A DNA stretch of 43,247 nucleotides from Corynebacterium glucuronolyticum (GTDB lineage: Bacteria; Actinomycetota; Actinomycetes; Mycobacteriales; Mycobacteriaceae), in assembly GCA_022772305.1 (NCBI GenBank), contig JALFAQ010000011.1, positions 1 through 43,247 of the forward strand, in the 5' to 3' direction. The notes below the pieces were generated by a model, which was given only the letters and a program-made list of their open reading frames with translations, ran no database searches and was not told the origin of the DNA. A program made the translations under genes and the position numbers. Shown here in pieces: positions 1 through 8,424 of the stretch. Positions within the stretch are counted from its first letter, which is position 1. Every line of letters begins with the position of its first letter.

Positions 1-568
1 TTGCGGTGTCTTTACGGTTCCAGTCGCGTTGCAGCTCGCAGGCGACTTGGGTGACGCTGGTTAGCTGGGCACCGGCCTGTTGGAGACGCATGAGGGCGGT
101 GTCGTGGGCGACACGTGATGTCCCACCCATTGCGTCTACCACGGGGTAGACCTCGTAGCCGGCACGCAACGCATCCAACGCGGGGAAGGAGAGACAGGCT
201 TCTGTCCACAGAGCCACCATGATCAGTTTGCGGCGACCGGTGGCGTTGACTGCTTCCCGGAATTCTTTGTCCTCCCAGGAGTTAATCGTGGTGCGGTCAA
301 TCGGCTCGATGCCGGGGAGGGCATCAGTAAGCTCCGAAATTGTTGGTTTGTTGGCGCCAGTCGCCACATTTACAGTGGTGAGAACCGTTGGCAAGTTGTA
401 TAGTTTGCCAAATTCGGCGAGCTTCACTACGTTGCGGACCATTTCTTTCTGGTCCATGGACTTAATGGAGTTAACTTGGACGGGTTGGAAGTCGATGATG
501 ACCAGTGCCGCGTTCTCCGGGGTGAGAAGGTGGTCGCCGATTTGGTCGCGGATGGGATCCGAGGTCAT
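1..568 (-). CDS. isochorismatase-family (YcaC-like) cysteine hydrolase, 3' end outside window
   Basis: The frame is open from an ATG at 568 to the window edge, giving the first 189 residues of a protein that is usually about 200-220 long. The sequence shows the family pattern: a beta strand ending in IIDFQ with the catalytic Asp (D26), and WTEACLSFPALDAL with the nucleophilic Cys (C125). The spacing and the FPALDAL stretch after the Cys resemble YcaC-type hydrolases rather than true isochorismatases. The start is supported by AAGGAGAATCCC directly upstream. No signal peptide is visible, so it should be cytosolic. The substrate cannot be read from the sequence; small amides or carbamates are typical for the superfamily. 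It lies in the same direction as the hydrolase gene at 658-1284, with a 90-bp gap. Confidence 0.85.
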   Translation of the reverse strand, partial: MTSDPIRDQIGDHLLTPENAALVIIDFQPVQVNSIKSMDQKEMVRNVVKLAEFGKLYNLPTVLTTVNVATGANKPTISELTDALPGIEPIDRTTINSWEDKEFREAVNATGRRKLIMVALWTEACLSFPALDALRAGYEVYPVVDAMGGTSRVAHDTALMRLQQAGAQLTSVTQVACELQRDWNRKDTA

Positions 569-604
569 GGGATTCTCCTTGTTTGAAGTTGCTGGAAGAC
601 TAAA

Positions 605-624
605 AGGCAACATTTTGTTGTCCT
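605..624. promoter_or_regulatory. imperfect inverted repeat upstream of the isochorismatase-like gene
   Basis: AGGCAACA and TGTTGTCCT face each other around a short T-rich centre, about 37 bp upstream of the start at 568. A small dimeric regulator could bind here. No regulator gene is adjacent, so the assignment is weak. Confidence 0.25.
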
Positions 625-657
625 ATCACCAACTATACTCGGACCCATGTGATCCCG

Positions 658-1284
658 CTAGAGTTTCGTGGAATCGCCATCGCGCAGCGGGAGTACCGTC
701 GCGCCACATTCTTTAGCCAACAACTCCGCGTTGTGCATTGCAAACTGCACCCCTACTTCGTTGAGTGTCCCGTCGTGGATTGGGATGATCCGCTGCACTG
801 GATGGCGGCGGAGTGCTAGTTCCCGATCGACGTTCTTTGCCCACGGTACTTCCATTGGCAGACACAACACATCGCAGTCAAGCTCGTGCAGGGCATCGCC
901 AGGGTGATACACCGTGTTCGCAATGAGATAGCCCACGTTCTGGATCACAGGGTCGTTCAGGCTTGTCACTGCCTGTATATGGCCGTATACCTCTACCTGT
1001 ACACCGCAGACGTCAACTATGTCGCCACCATCGACTACAGTCACGGGCACATCCAACGAGTTGGCGACCGACTGTGGCCCAATTACCTGGAGGTTTGGGT
1101 TAGTCTCCACTGCGGCGCGGATCGCGGCGTGGTGGGCATGGTCGAAGTGATCGTGGGTGATCAACACCGCCGCCACAGTGGATAAATCGGGAATCGTACC
1201 AAACTCGCCGGGATCAACAACGAGGCTAACTCCGTCCACATCGACGGTGATGCAGGCGTGGGTGTATCGGCGTAGGGTAATCAT
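658..1284 (-). CDS. metallo-beta-lactamase-fold hydrolase (UlaG-like)
   Basis: A 208-residue protein with the zinc signature HDHFDH at residues 44-49, a further HPGD at 127-130 and H170-D171 near the C-terminus, as expected for metal-dependent hydrolases of this fold. The short length and the start ITLRRYTHACITVDVDG resemble UlaG/L-ascorbate-6-phosphate-lactonase-like or YtkL-like proteins, but the substrate cannot be assigned. No signal peptide is present. The ATG has no Shine-Dalgarno; on the minus strand TACTAT lies 7 nt before it, which suggests a leaderless transcript. The gene lies in the same direction as the isochorismatase-like gene. Confidence 0.85.
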   Translation of the reverse strand: MITLRRYTHACITVDVDGVSLVVDPGEFGTIPDLSTVAAVLITHDHFDHAHHAAIRAAVETNPNLQVIGPQSVANSLDVPVTVVDGGDIVDVCGVQVEVYGHIQAVTSLNDPVIQNVGYLIANTVYHPGDALHELDCDVLCLPMEVPWAKNVDRELALRRHPVQRIIPIHDGTLNEVGVQFAMHNAELLAKECGATVLPLRDGDSTKL

Positions 1285-1305
1285 GGTTTTAATAGTATTG
1301 CTTAA

Positions 1306-1814
1306 GTGGCCTTTTGTGCACGAGGTTGGGATAGGGTGATCAGGCTAGCGGGTATTACAACAGAATGCTCAGTATTGTTAGCAGGTTTTCTTCCTTTTCC
1401 GATATTCCCCTTCACCCGCTCCTCGTCCGCCTCGCAGTGGTCGGGCTTCCTTTCCGCTCTGGCTTATCTTGCGTTTGCCGCGATACCCGCACTCATGGTG
1501 CCTAGCTACCATGATCGCAAGTGGTATCAGCAGCATTGGTGTTTTTTGGGCAAAATCTTCCGGCTAATCCCTCCTGGTGTTGGAAGGACTCTCGGAATCC
1601 AACCCAGGTGAGCTCTCTTCATGTCCTATACGCCGATGTCACTGCCACAGCAGCGGGATTCTTCTTCATCGCTGTCACGCTGGGTTGGTGGTTCTCCAGG
1701 AAGACCGCCAAAACAGGTGTTTTCTTGGCCCTGCGCATCGTCATCGCGGTGCTCACTGCGATGTCATTGGTAACGGTTGTCCTTACCTGTCACGAGGGCG
1801 CCAAGCAGGTCTGA
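1306..1814 (+). pseudogene. remnant of a small integral membrane protein
   Basis: Two overlapping frames carry hydrophobic segments that look like parts of one polytopic protein. One frame (1306-1611) has a segment around CSVLLAGFLPFPIFPF and another around LSALAYLAFAAIPALMV. The second frame (1521-1814) continues with ATAAGFFFIAVTLGWWF and FLALRIVIAVLTAMSLVTVVL, ending in CHEGAKQV. The loop-TM-TM layout resembles DUF998-type membrane proteins, but this is only a resemblance. A frameshift near 1530-1620 and the lack of a convincing start and RBS argue for a decayed gene. Confidence 0.35.
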
Positions 1815-2119
1815 CGCGTATCAACAGCCACCACCGCTGTCGCCACAAAAGGCTAGGTCGGTGAGGTTTGACACGGGAATGGCTGAATAGCAGCTGCATC
1901 CGAGTCTACTGAGTGCCACACGAGGGCTGTGGTTGCTGTCTATCACATCTGATCACGCCGTCTTCAGTGTTGTGTCCCGCAAAGATGGAAGGTGGCCTCG
2001 CTAGCAAGTTCGGCAGGCCCAAGGCGGGGTGCCCCAAGAGGTAATCGCCTCGGTGGGTATCCGGAGTAATTCCTGCAAAGCCATAGTTTCTGTGACGGTC
2101 CGTTGTTAGACTGGCGGCC
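1815..2119. other. intergenic stretch before the osmC-like gene
   Basis: About 300 bp without a convincing frame on either strand. The short minus-strand frames here have no RBS and no recognisable motif. The only signal I see is the -10-like hexamer just before 2120. Confidence 0.4.
2107..2112 (+). promoter_or_regulatory. -10-like hexamer TAGACT, probable leaderless promoter of the osmC-like gene
   Basis: TAGACT ends 7 nt before the ATG at 2120 and no Shine-Dalgarno lies between them. That spacing puts the transcription start on or next to the A of the start codon. No clear -35 is visible. Confidence 0.4.
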
Positions 2120-2539
2120 ATGACTGAAAAGAACCAATACGCTGTGGATGTGGTGCGCGTTGCACCCACCCATTATCGAGCCACAAATGCCGCTGGTGCC
2201 AGCATCGAGTTTGGAAAAGGGGAGGGCCTACTCAATCCCGTGGAGTTGCTACTAGCTGCTGTGGCTGGTTGCTCCTCTATCGACGTGGATGTGGTGACCT
2301 CCCGTCGCGCTGAGCCCGAAACCTTCCTTGTCCATGCTGAGGGCTCCAGTGTTGCGGAGGATGGTGCGTCGCGCTTGTCCGATGTTCACCTTAATTTCCA
2401 TATTTCTTTCTCTGAATCTAAGGAAGGCCAGACTGCCCAATCCATGGTTGAGCGCTTGGTACAACTCAGCCATGATAAGAATTGCACTGTTTCGCGCACG
2501 GTGGAACTTCCGACGAACGTCGATTTTACAGTGGAATAG
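2120..2539 (+). CDS. OsmC/Ohr-family peroxiredoxin-like protein
   Basis: A 139-residue protein of the usual OsmC length. It has the family helix NPVELLLAAVAGCSSIDV with the first redox Cys at C51 and the second Cys in KNCTVSRTV at C122. These two cysteines form the thiol-dependent peroxidase site in OsmC/Ohr proteins, which reduce organic hydroperoxides in the cytosol. The sequence is closer to the general OsmC branch than to Ohr, because the typical Ohr N-terminus is missing. There is no RBS before the ATG. A hairpin follows the stop codon. Confidence 0.88.
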   Translation: MTEKNQYAVDVVRVAPTHYRATNAAGASIEFGKGEGLLNPVELLLAAVAGCSSIDVDVVTSRRAEPETFLVHAEGSSVAEDGASRLSDVHLNFHISFSESKEGQTAQSMVERLVQLSHDKNCTVSRTVELPTNVDFTVE

Positions 2540-2553
2540 CAGGCATTACTTTG

Positions 2554-2572
2554 CCGAGGTCAATGACCTCGG
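2554..2572 (+). terminator. hairpin after the osmC-like gene
   Basis: An 8-bp perfect stem CCGAGGTC/GACCTCGG with a 3-nt loop, 15 nt after the stop codon. It is followed by T-containing but not T-rich sequence, so termination efficiency is uncertain. Confidence 0.5.
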
Positions 2573-3602
2573 TGTGATCTGTATTTGCAACTATTGCCAG
2601 ATAAAGTCCAAAAAAGTGATGTATACGGGGAAACTGGTGGAATCGGTGGTCGCCAACAGCATGGCCGATTGCGGGGTAGAGGCGTGGAAACGGTTCATTC
2701 GATACGAAATGCAGACAATCATCATGTACTAACTCGAAGGTGAAGTGACTGCTGTTGGTAGCAGCTAGCCACACGCATCCAACAACGATGACGGCACATT
2801 TGTGTACCTAGCACTTGTTCATGGACACGGTGTGGGGCTCGTCCCCGTCACGATCGGCTCTGGCTACCCGGTTACTTTGGGTAACCCTGGTGTTCTTCCT
2901 CTGAATGCACCACGCACCCCGCGCCAGTGACATCGCACCTGCCATTCCTTATCTGTGCAGCAGGCTTTTGGAGAGTCTTCAACCAGATCTACTGGTTCTA
3001 GCAGCCTGTGCTGCAAGACGGGTTGGCCACAAAATGCAGTCCAGGTAATCCATGGAGCCGGGTATGGGGCTCTAGCTGCAACTGCTAAGGTACAGGCCGT
3101 GAACGTCGATGCTACAGGTTTTGTGGTGGATCTACTCGGAGAGTCTTTTCCAGAACAACCAGGATGGAAACGAGGTGATCTGGGACCTGATCGTAGACGT
3201 GACCAAGAGACACCTATCCCCTCTACGGTCGGTGCAGATTACTTAACTTTTTCGACTATGGAAGTGGCGCTCTCGGCCGAATTATTCACAATGCTGCGGG
3301 GGCTCACACCTAATGCCTTCTTCTATCTTGAACCGGGTCTTGACCTCATCGTTGTTGAGTGTGAGGAAGGGCCGACAAGTCGTCGAAAAGCGTGCCACAG
3401 TAGATGTCACGCGAAAGCTAAGTCTTACCAATTCGTTTTAGACGAGCTTTTGCTACACCAGTGACAGTATGCAGTCTCTCTACCCGGCATAGCGCTGGTA
3501 CATCTGAAACGTTCGCACGCGCAGTAGCATGAGGGGTAGTGTCGGTTTAGATCATTTTCCGGTCGCATCTGGCTATCGTTTTACCTAAGAAAGAAGAAGA
3601 TC
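2573..3602. other. 1-kb stretch of decayed coding sequence, no intact gene
   Basis: Several short coding-looking patches occur in changing frames. At about 2783-2930 one frame reads DDGTFVYLALVHGHGVG onward to a TGA, and around 3150-3215 another reads QDGNEVIWDLIVDVT. The longest frame, 2955-3464, has no RBS, many Cys/Arg-rich turns and no recognisable motif, and the plausible patches fall in different frames within it. I read this as remnants of one or two secreted or structural genes that I cannot name. The last 20 bp contain the RBS AAGAAAGAAGA of the next gene. Confidence 0.4.
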
Positions 3603-4898
3603 ATGGCTTCAGTCATTGTTAACAATGCCACAGAACTTGCTAAAGCTATCTCCGACAAGGCGTCGCACATCCAGGTTGAAGGTGTTATCAAGGCTCCGTC
3701 TTCCATCACCCTCCCGGAAGGCACGGCTTTGTCTGGAGCTGGTACTGGCATTCTGGAATTTACTGGCAAAGGGGTGCGTCTGACAAGAGACAACACCCTG
3801 TCTGATATCACCATCAAAACCATTGATTACGAGGTTGCCGTCTACAACGACACGTCAGTGGCAGACGCTGGCACGCTGGTTCTCAACCACGTCAAAACGG
3901 TAGGGCAAGTTTATCTCGTGGCTGAACACGCGCTGAAGCGTATTCGAGTAGAAGCCGATCAGGTGCATGTGCTGTCCGCTGATGTTCGGGGACGCGTCGA
4001 GCAGCCGCATGGCTTTGGTGTGGATGTGCTACAAGGCGGTCTGACGCTGTGGAACCGCAACCCAGAGTCCGATTCTCGCTTTACAGCAACTCTCAAGGGC
4101 ATCAACATCGGCACTGCCTTGACTCCAGTGCGAGGCTCAGGCGTATTTTTGGATGGCTACACAGACCGCGAGGGCGCACTCATCGGCGGAGCACTCACCG
4201 CCGACCTATTAGAGACAGGCACGGTAATCACCGACGGCGGAATCGCGCCGGGTACCGGCGATAAAATTACCGGAGCCGTATTCGTGCTGGGAGGCTCCAT
4301 TGTGGAGCGGGTAGAGAACAATGGTCCAACCACAACCCATGGTGCCAACGATATGGCTCTGGATCTGTGGGGGAAAACTACCCGATGGGTTACTAACGCT
4401 CCGGTAACCACTACGGGAGCTTCCGGAATTGGGTTTGTGAACTTTGGCCAGATGGGCCACCTAGAAATCAACGCACCGATAGCAACAACGGGGCTGGGGG
4501 CGCGCGGATTCAACGTTTATGATGGCTCTGTTGAATCCGCAACCTTTGACTCGATCACTACCCATGGCGACGGTGCGATTGGTATTCAGATTTCTAAACC
4601 AATGGGTACGCTAACAGTGCGAGGTGATGTCCGTACTACCGGTGGCGAAGGGATGAGCCTAGTCAAAGGCGTACAAATGCGGTTGAAAGCCAGTGGCGTT
4701 TCCATCAAACCTGGTGGCGAACTAGCAGCTCTGACAATCAACGGTAAAGTGGCTACCTCCGGTAAAGATCTCATCAGCTTCGAGGTGCTCGAAGGTGGGA
4801 AGATTTCTGAGCTTTCCGTCGGTGGCATTGAGGCTATTGGTGCTGATTCTGTGGCTACCAAGATCGACGGTGACATTCCCGCTGGCTCTTTGGGGTAG
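3603..4898 (+). CDS. right-handed beta-helix (pectate-lyase-like) protein of unknown function
   Basis: A 431-residue protein built almost entirely from short beta-strand repeats rich in Gly, Thr, Val and Asn, with recurring turns such as VTTTGASGIGFVNFGQ, ATTGLGARGFNVYDG and ITTHGDGAIGIQISKP. Such TTxGAxGIGF-like coils of roughly 22-25 residues are typical of parallel beta-helices. The N-terminus (VIVNNATELAKAISDKASHIQVEG) looks like the capping strand of pectate-lyase-like proteins. There is no signal peptide or TM segment, which is unusual for a polysaccharide-acting beta-helix and points to a cytosolic location. No catalytic residues can be assigned. The start has the RBS AAGAAAGAAGA. It stands alone between decayed regions. 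Confidence 0.75.
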   Translation: MASVIVNNATELAKAISDKASHIQVEGVIKAPSSITLPEGTALSGAGTGILEFTGKGVRLTRDNTLSDITIKTIDYEVAVYNDTSVADAGTLVLNHVKTVGQVYLVAEHALKRIRVEADQVHVLSADVRGRVEQPHGFGVDVLQGGLTLWNRNPESDSRFTATLKGINIGTALTPVRGSGVFLDGYTDREGALIGGALTADLLETGTVITDGGIAPGTGDKITGAVFVLGGSIVERVENNGPTTTHGANDMALDLWGKTTRWVTNAPVTTTGASGIGFVNFGQMGHLEINAPIATTGLGARGFNVYDGSVESATFDSITTHGDGAIGIQISKPMGTLTVRGDVRTTGGEGMSLVKGVQMRLKASGVSIKPGGELAALTINGKVATSGKDLISFEVLEGGKISELSVGGIEAIGADSVATKIDGDIPAGSLG

Positions 4899-5739
4899 CT
4901 GTAACGCGCTTTAGGTTAGAGCGCCACGGAAATGGCGTCCTAGCATGTGTGCGGGATCAAGCTGATGCTACCTGCCCGTTCATAAGTGATACGAGGTGCC
5001 AGAAGTCTAACAGTTTGTCTTTTGTCTCCATAAGCTTCAGCGTGGCTTAGCACACCAAGTCAGCCGTTTTCCCGATAGCGAAGATAATGTGTGAATGCGA
5101 AAAGAGTTGAGTGGGATGGGCATCACGGGTAGCAGGGTACAGGCTTGTCCAAAACCAGCAGACCTGTGATTGCCAGGCCGAGTTTCATCCGCATGCCATG
5201 TGAGAGGCCTGATGCAGGGTTAAGCCATCAATACCACTCGGGCTGTTTCTTGCACTGTATGGACTAGCAGTGCCGCTGTAGTGGTGGTAAGCGAACTTCC
5301 CAGTGATTGAATTGCGTGAGATTTACGATTGTGGATTGTGATCACGCTAAAACCGCAATGATGGAGATAAGCTTTTTGTGGCTTCACTGTAAGTAGTTTC
5401 GCGAGTTGCCTTAATGTGTTTTCATCTCAACTTGAACGAGTCCTGTGGGACGGTAGATTCGGTATCCCAGTCTGCAGCCGTAGCGTCGGGTGCAACTTTG
5501 GTCGGTACTACGTCAACAAATTCAAGTAGGATGACGAGCTTAACCAGTATTGGTTACGCAATCGGCACCGTTCTTTGGCACTTCGAAAATGAATTCCAGT
5601 AGCTGTAGAGAGGTTAGTGACGAGTCTCTAGGTGGGCCGAGACATTCGAGTTTGTCAGATCGCGATGGAGAAGGGACAATGTGCAAGACGCGATCGAAGT
5701 AACAAGCGTGTAGAAGGTTGCTGTGGGAAGATGGAGCCC
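4899..5739. other. gene-poor decayed region between the beta-helix gene and paralogue A
   Basis: No frame here has an RBS and protein-like composition over its length. The only recognisable content is an ABC-ATPase fragment on the minus strand (5132-5212). The small plus-strand frame 5414-5602 is Ser/Thr-rich and without a supported start. In-frame sequence upstream of 5740 does not align with paralogue B and is treated as leader. Confidence 0.45.
5132..5212 (-). pseudogene. fragment of an ABC-transporter ATPase
   Basis: On the minus strand this segment reads GLSHGMRMKLGLAITGLLVLDKP. This matches the ABC signature (LSxGMKxRLxLA) followed by Walker B (LLxLDEP), with the spacer shortened and the catalytic Glu replaced by Lys. 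Flanking sequence on both sides has stops and no other ATPase motif in frame. It is a relic, probably of a drug or bacteriocin-type exporter ATPase, but the family cannot be fixed. Confidence 0.5.
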
Positions 5740-6528
5740 ATGGAGCTTGAGTTTTTGGAAGCGATGGGTTTTTACGCCTCGGCGGAGCAGACGTACCGTT
5801 TGGTGATGGATGCGCCGGTCGAGTCGGTGGGGGCGTCGGAGAGCTTCAACCGCGTGTCGGTGTACCGGGATCCGTCGGGAGTAAGTATCTGCTTCATGGA
5901 GTCGCTGTCGGGGCAGACGGCGGAGAGCTTCGCGGTGACCGGGGCAAAGCCAGTGCGGGCGACCGGCTGGCAGGTGACACCGGGACTCGTGTGGACAGAT
6001 GTTTTTGGCAAAGGGGGAGCGTTGCAGACGCGCCTTTTGGTGAGCGTGGATGATCCGCACAGGTATCCGCTGTATTCGTTGCAGTCGGTGGGGGCGCCTG
6101 TGCGGTGCGACGGTATGCAGCTCGGTGCGATTGCCTCGGATGTGACCGTGTATTCCTCGGTGGAGGAGTGGGCAGCTAACCAGACGCCGATTAGGAAGGA
6201 AGACACGCACCTCAAGGATGATCCGTCAGTTCCAGAAGAGGTGCTCATTGGCCCGAAGTTCATCGGCTGCCCGTGGATCGGGATGCTGCAGGCGGGCCAG
6301 GTCGCACCGGCGGATCTGGGGCCACAGGCGGTGTTTAAGGGACTGGTGGAAGAGGTTACTGTTGCTCAGAACGCGCTGACAGGCAGGCCATGGTACCGAG
6401 TGTCCGCTGATTGTGGCGTGCCGGTTATGGTGGCGCTGCCTGCTGATATCTCACCGCGGCCACAAGTCGGTGGCGTGATCGATGGCACTGTGTTCATGAC
6501 GGGCACAAGTGGGATGTGGAATAAATAG
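5740..6528 (+). CDS. conserved unknown protein, paralogue A
   Basis: A 262-residue protein of unknown function, clearly paralogous to the product of 35100-35858. Shared features are the start MxxxFLExxG, a WxxYPDPSG/VYRDPSG motif near residue 45, a VDDPxxYP segment, a (E/A)EW block, GPxFIxxPW, and the C-terminal run LTGxxWYRVxxDCGxPxxxxxPAD followed by GxVFMTGTSG. I chose the ATG at 5740 because it aligns exactly with the start of paralogue B and has GGGAAG 9 nt upstream; an in-frame ATG at 5731 and a longer frame from 5632 are alternatives. No signal peptide, TM segment or catalytic motif is evident. The composition suggests a globular cytosolic protein. Confidence 0.75.
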   Translation: MELEFLEAMGFYASAEQTYRLVMDAPVESVGASESFNRVSVYRDPSGVSICFMESLSGQTAESFAVTGAKPVRATGWQVTPGLVWTDVFGKGGALQTRLLVSVDDPHRYPLYSLQSVGAPVRCDGMQLGAIASDVTVYSSVEEWAANQTPIRKEDTHLKDDPSVPEEVLIGPKFIGCPWIGMLQAGQVAPADLGPQAVFKGLVEEVTVAQNALTGRPWYRVSADCGVPVMVALPADISPRPQVGGVIDGTVFMTGTSGMWNK

Positions 6529-6576
6529 ACTCGGTTTGTCCTCGGATGTGGGAATCAAGAGGGGAGGTGATGCACT

Positions 6577-7342
6577 GTGGCGGACACCCCTGTGTATATT
6601 CAGTTCGTTGCTGAAATCCTCGATACTGGCTCTGCGCCCTTTTATGCCCTTGCCACAGATGGACAGAGGTATCTGTGCAAAAGCCCGGATAGTCCGCATG
6701 ATGTTGAGGCAGTAGTAAACGAGGTGGCAATTAGCCTCATCGGAGAGCGACTAAAAGCACAAGTCCGGCCATGGAGGATCCTTCAAGTACCCGAATCTTT
6801 AAGAGGGACGCTCATTGAATGAGAGAGCGCTCAGCCTACAGTTTGGACAAACCAGTTTTCGGTTCACGTTTCTTGGCAAACGCGAGCTTAGACTACATCG
6901 AAGGTGAAATCCCCGGTATAGAAAAGGACGATAACGTCCATCATGTTCCAAAGATTATTTTGCTTTGGCTACTCTGCAATCCTCAAAAGGATATTCAAAT
7001 CCTCCTAGAGAAAAAGAATGAAGACTCAATTTGGTCAATCGACCATGGGTTTTGGTTTGATTCTCTTCCTACTCCGTGGAACCTGTCAGAGGTGAATGAA
7101 CCTTGTGGGAAGCCTCCAATTCCGCGAATACGAAAATCGATTCCTAAGCAGTGTTGGAATGACGCATTGGATGGCCTCACTAGGCTCGACGCTGAGCTAA
7201 AAGACGATCTTTTCGAAGCACTTCCCCCGGAATGGGAAGTGAGTCGTGAAAAACGGATCGTCTAATAAGCTACGTTCTCAAGCGTAAGCAATACGCACGT
7301 AAGGAACTTGAAGGCCTACGAGCACAGACTGAAGGACGGTGA
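6577..7342 (+). pseudogene. HipA-like kinase (HipA_2 type) broken by two -1 frameshifts
   Basis: Three consecutive frames make one HipA-like protein: 6577-6822 (81 aa), 6819-7265 (148 aa) and a tail from about 7253 to the TGA at 7340-7342. The first holds the N-lobe: TGSAPFYALATDGQRYLCK with the ATP-binding Lys, then VVNEVAISLIGERL. The second holds FGSRFL and the C-lobe with SIDHGFWF. The third reads VLKRKQYARKELEGLRAQTEG. Restoring one base near 6818 and one in the A-run at 7249-7253 gives about 255 residues, the usual length. The restored stop overlaps the next gene's GTG as GTGA. The usual NxDR catalytic motif reads CNPQKD, so activity is doubtful even if repaired. The start is a GTG with a GGGGAGGTGA RBS. 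An ATGA overlap at 6819 could instead allow translation as two chains. Confidence 0.65.
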
Positions 7343-8205
7343 GCACCATGCGCTTTGATTACTGGACTGTGCGTTTGGTCCCCGATGTCTTCGGCCTGAC
7401 TACATACGGGGTCGGCGTGGTCGTCGTAAATCCTGACACAGGAGAAACTAGGAACAAGTTCCGCCCTGTTGAGCCACTCCTGCGCCGTCATGAAAACAGA
7501 AGGGAGCTAACCACTGGGCTTAAACACTTGGTTGAGGATATTGAACAATCGCAGGATGAGCAGACGGTGCGGGATTTAGGCGGTTCACTCAGCCTGATGG
7601 GGCGTCTGGATATTGCTGCTAAACACTCGATGAACGAAGTTCGCATCGATCCTCGTAAGCCGGTAGAGGCTCAGTCGATTGATGCTGCTCTTGAGGTCTT
7701 GTATTCGACGTTGATTAGCGGAGGAGACACTTCACAGTCTCGTACTTCCCAAAGTGTCACCCAACTGAGGAAAGAAGTCCAAAAAACATACAGGAACCTA
7801 CCCAGACTACGAGAAGCCACATGGGTGGATCCAGTTGTGGAACTGTCGCTGTGGAAAATGGATCTCAACCTTGCTGTTGTAGAAAACGAAAAAGTGATTG
7901 AGCTGAATCAAGTGTTCAATTTTTCTACTAGCCAGACGGATAAGTTGGAAAGCGACGTAGAATCTTGGACGTTGAAAGTAGATAAGCTCCGTAACGAGGG
8001 AGGAACACTTAACAGCGCTGTTCGGAATGCTGCCATCGCAACCGATGCGGGTATCACCTCTCCAGTGTGGGTTCCATCGGAAGGAGAACAGTTAGATCTT
8101 TTTGAAGCTTTTAAGTCAAAAGCAAAAAGACTGAATATTACGGTTGTGCCCATAGAGAAGATGGAAACGCACGCTGCAAGGCTTGAGGATTATCTCGCCG
8201 CTTAG
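7339..8205 (+). CDS. DUF3037-type partner protein of the HipA-like kinase
   Basis: A 288-residue protein whose N-terminus MRFDYWTVRLVPD...GVGVVVVNPDTG matches the opening of DUF3037 proteins, small proteins that are commonly encoded next to HipA-like (HipA_2) kinases. It is longer than a typical DUF3037 protein. The C-terminal half has a helical, charged stretch (about residues 190-225) and ends with an FEAFKSKAKRLNITVVP strand region. The GTG at 7339 overlaps the ancestral stop of the kinase frame; an ATG at 7348 is an alternative start that matches the family N-terminus. Function is unknown; a partner or target of the kinase is an inference from the gene pairing. A strong terminator follows. 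Confidence 0.6.
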   Translation: MSTMRFDYWTVRLVPDVFGLTTYGVGVVVVNPDTGETRNKFRPVEPLLRRHENRRELTTGLKHLVEDIEQSQDEQTVRDLGGSLSLMGRLDIAAKHSMNEVRIDPRKPVEAQSIDAALEVLYSTLISGGDTSQSRTSQSVTQLRKEVQKTYRNLPRLREATWVDPVVELSLWKMDLNLAVVENEKVIELNQVFNFSTSQTDKLESDVESWTLKVDKLRNEGGTLNSAVRNAAIATDAGITSPVWVPSEGEQLDLFEAFKSKAKRLNITVVPIEKMETHAARLEDYLAA

Positions 8206-8229
8206 GCGAGCGCTGCAAAGGCAACTCTG

Positions 8230-8263
8230 ATGAGTGTGAGCACCGGGAGGTGTTCACACTCAT
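8230..8263 (+). terminator. Rho-independent terminator after the DUF3037-type gene
   Basis: A 15-bp stem with one G-U pair (ATGAGTGTGAGCACC against GGTGTTCACACTCAT) and a GGGA loop, followed by TTTGC, 24 nt after the stop codon. Confidence 0.75.
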
Positions 8264-8424
8264 TTTGCATTGACGTTCTCTCGGGATGTCATTCCAGACT
8301 TCCGGTTGCAGCCGACGTACTAGCTCAGGAGAATTCCGGGCTGCAACAACTAAGTTAACGTGTTTCACTTTCATGAAGCTGGTTAGGTAAGTTGATCTTA
8401 GAGTCTAGTGAAAGGCTGGAAGTA

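Noticed and set aside
2955..3464. 169-codon frame as a real gene
   Set aside because: No RBS, and plausible coding patches within it fall in different frames, which points to a remnant.
5632..5739. Longer N-terminus of paralogue A from 5632
   Set aside because: The extra 36 residues are Cys/Arg-rich, have no RBS and have no counterpart in paralogue B.
6819..6828. Programmed -1 frameshifting in the HipA-like gene
   Set aside because: There is no slippery heptamer and no downstream stem at either shift, and two independent shifts in one gene argue for mutation.
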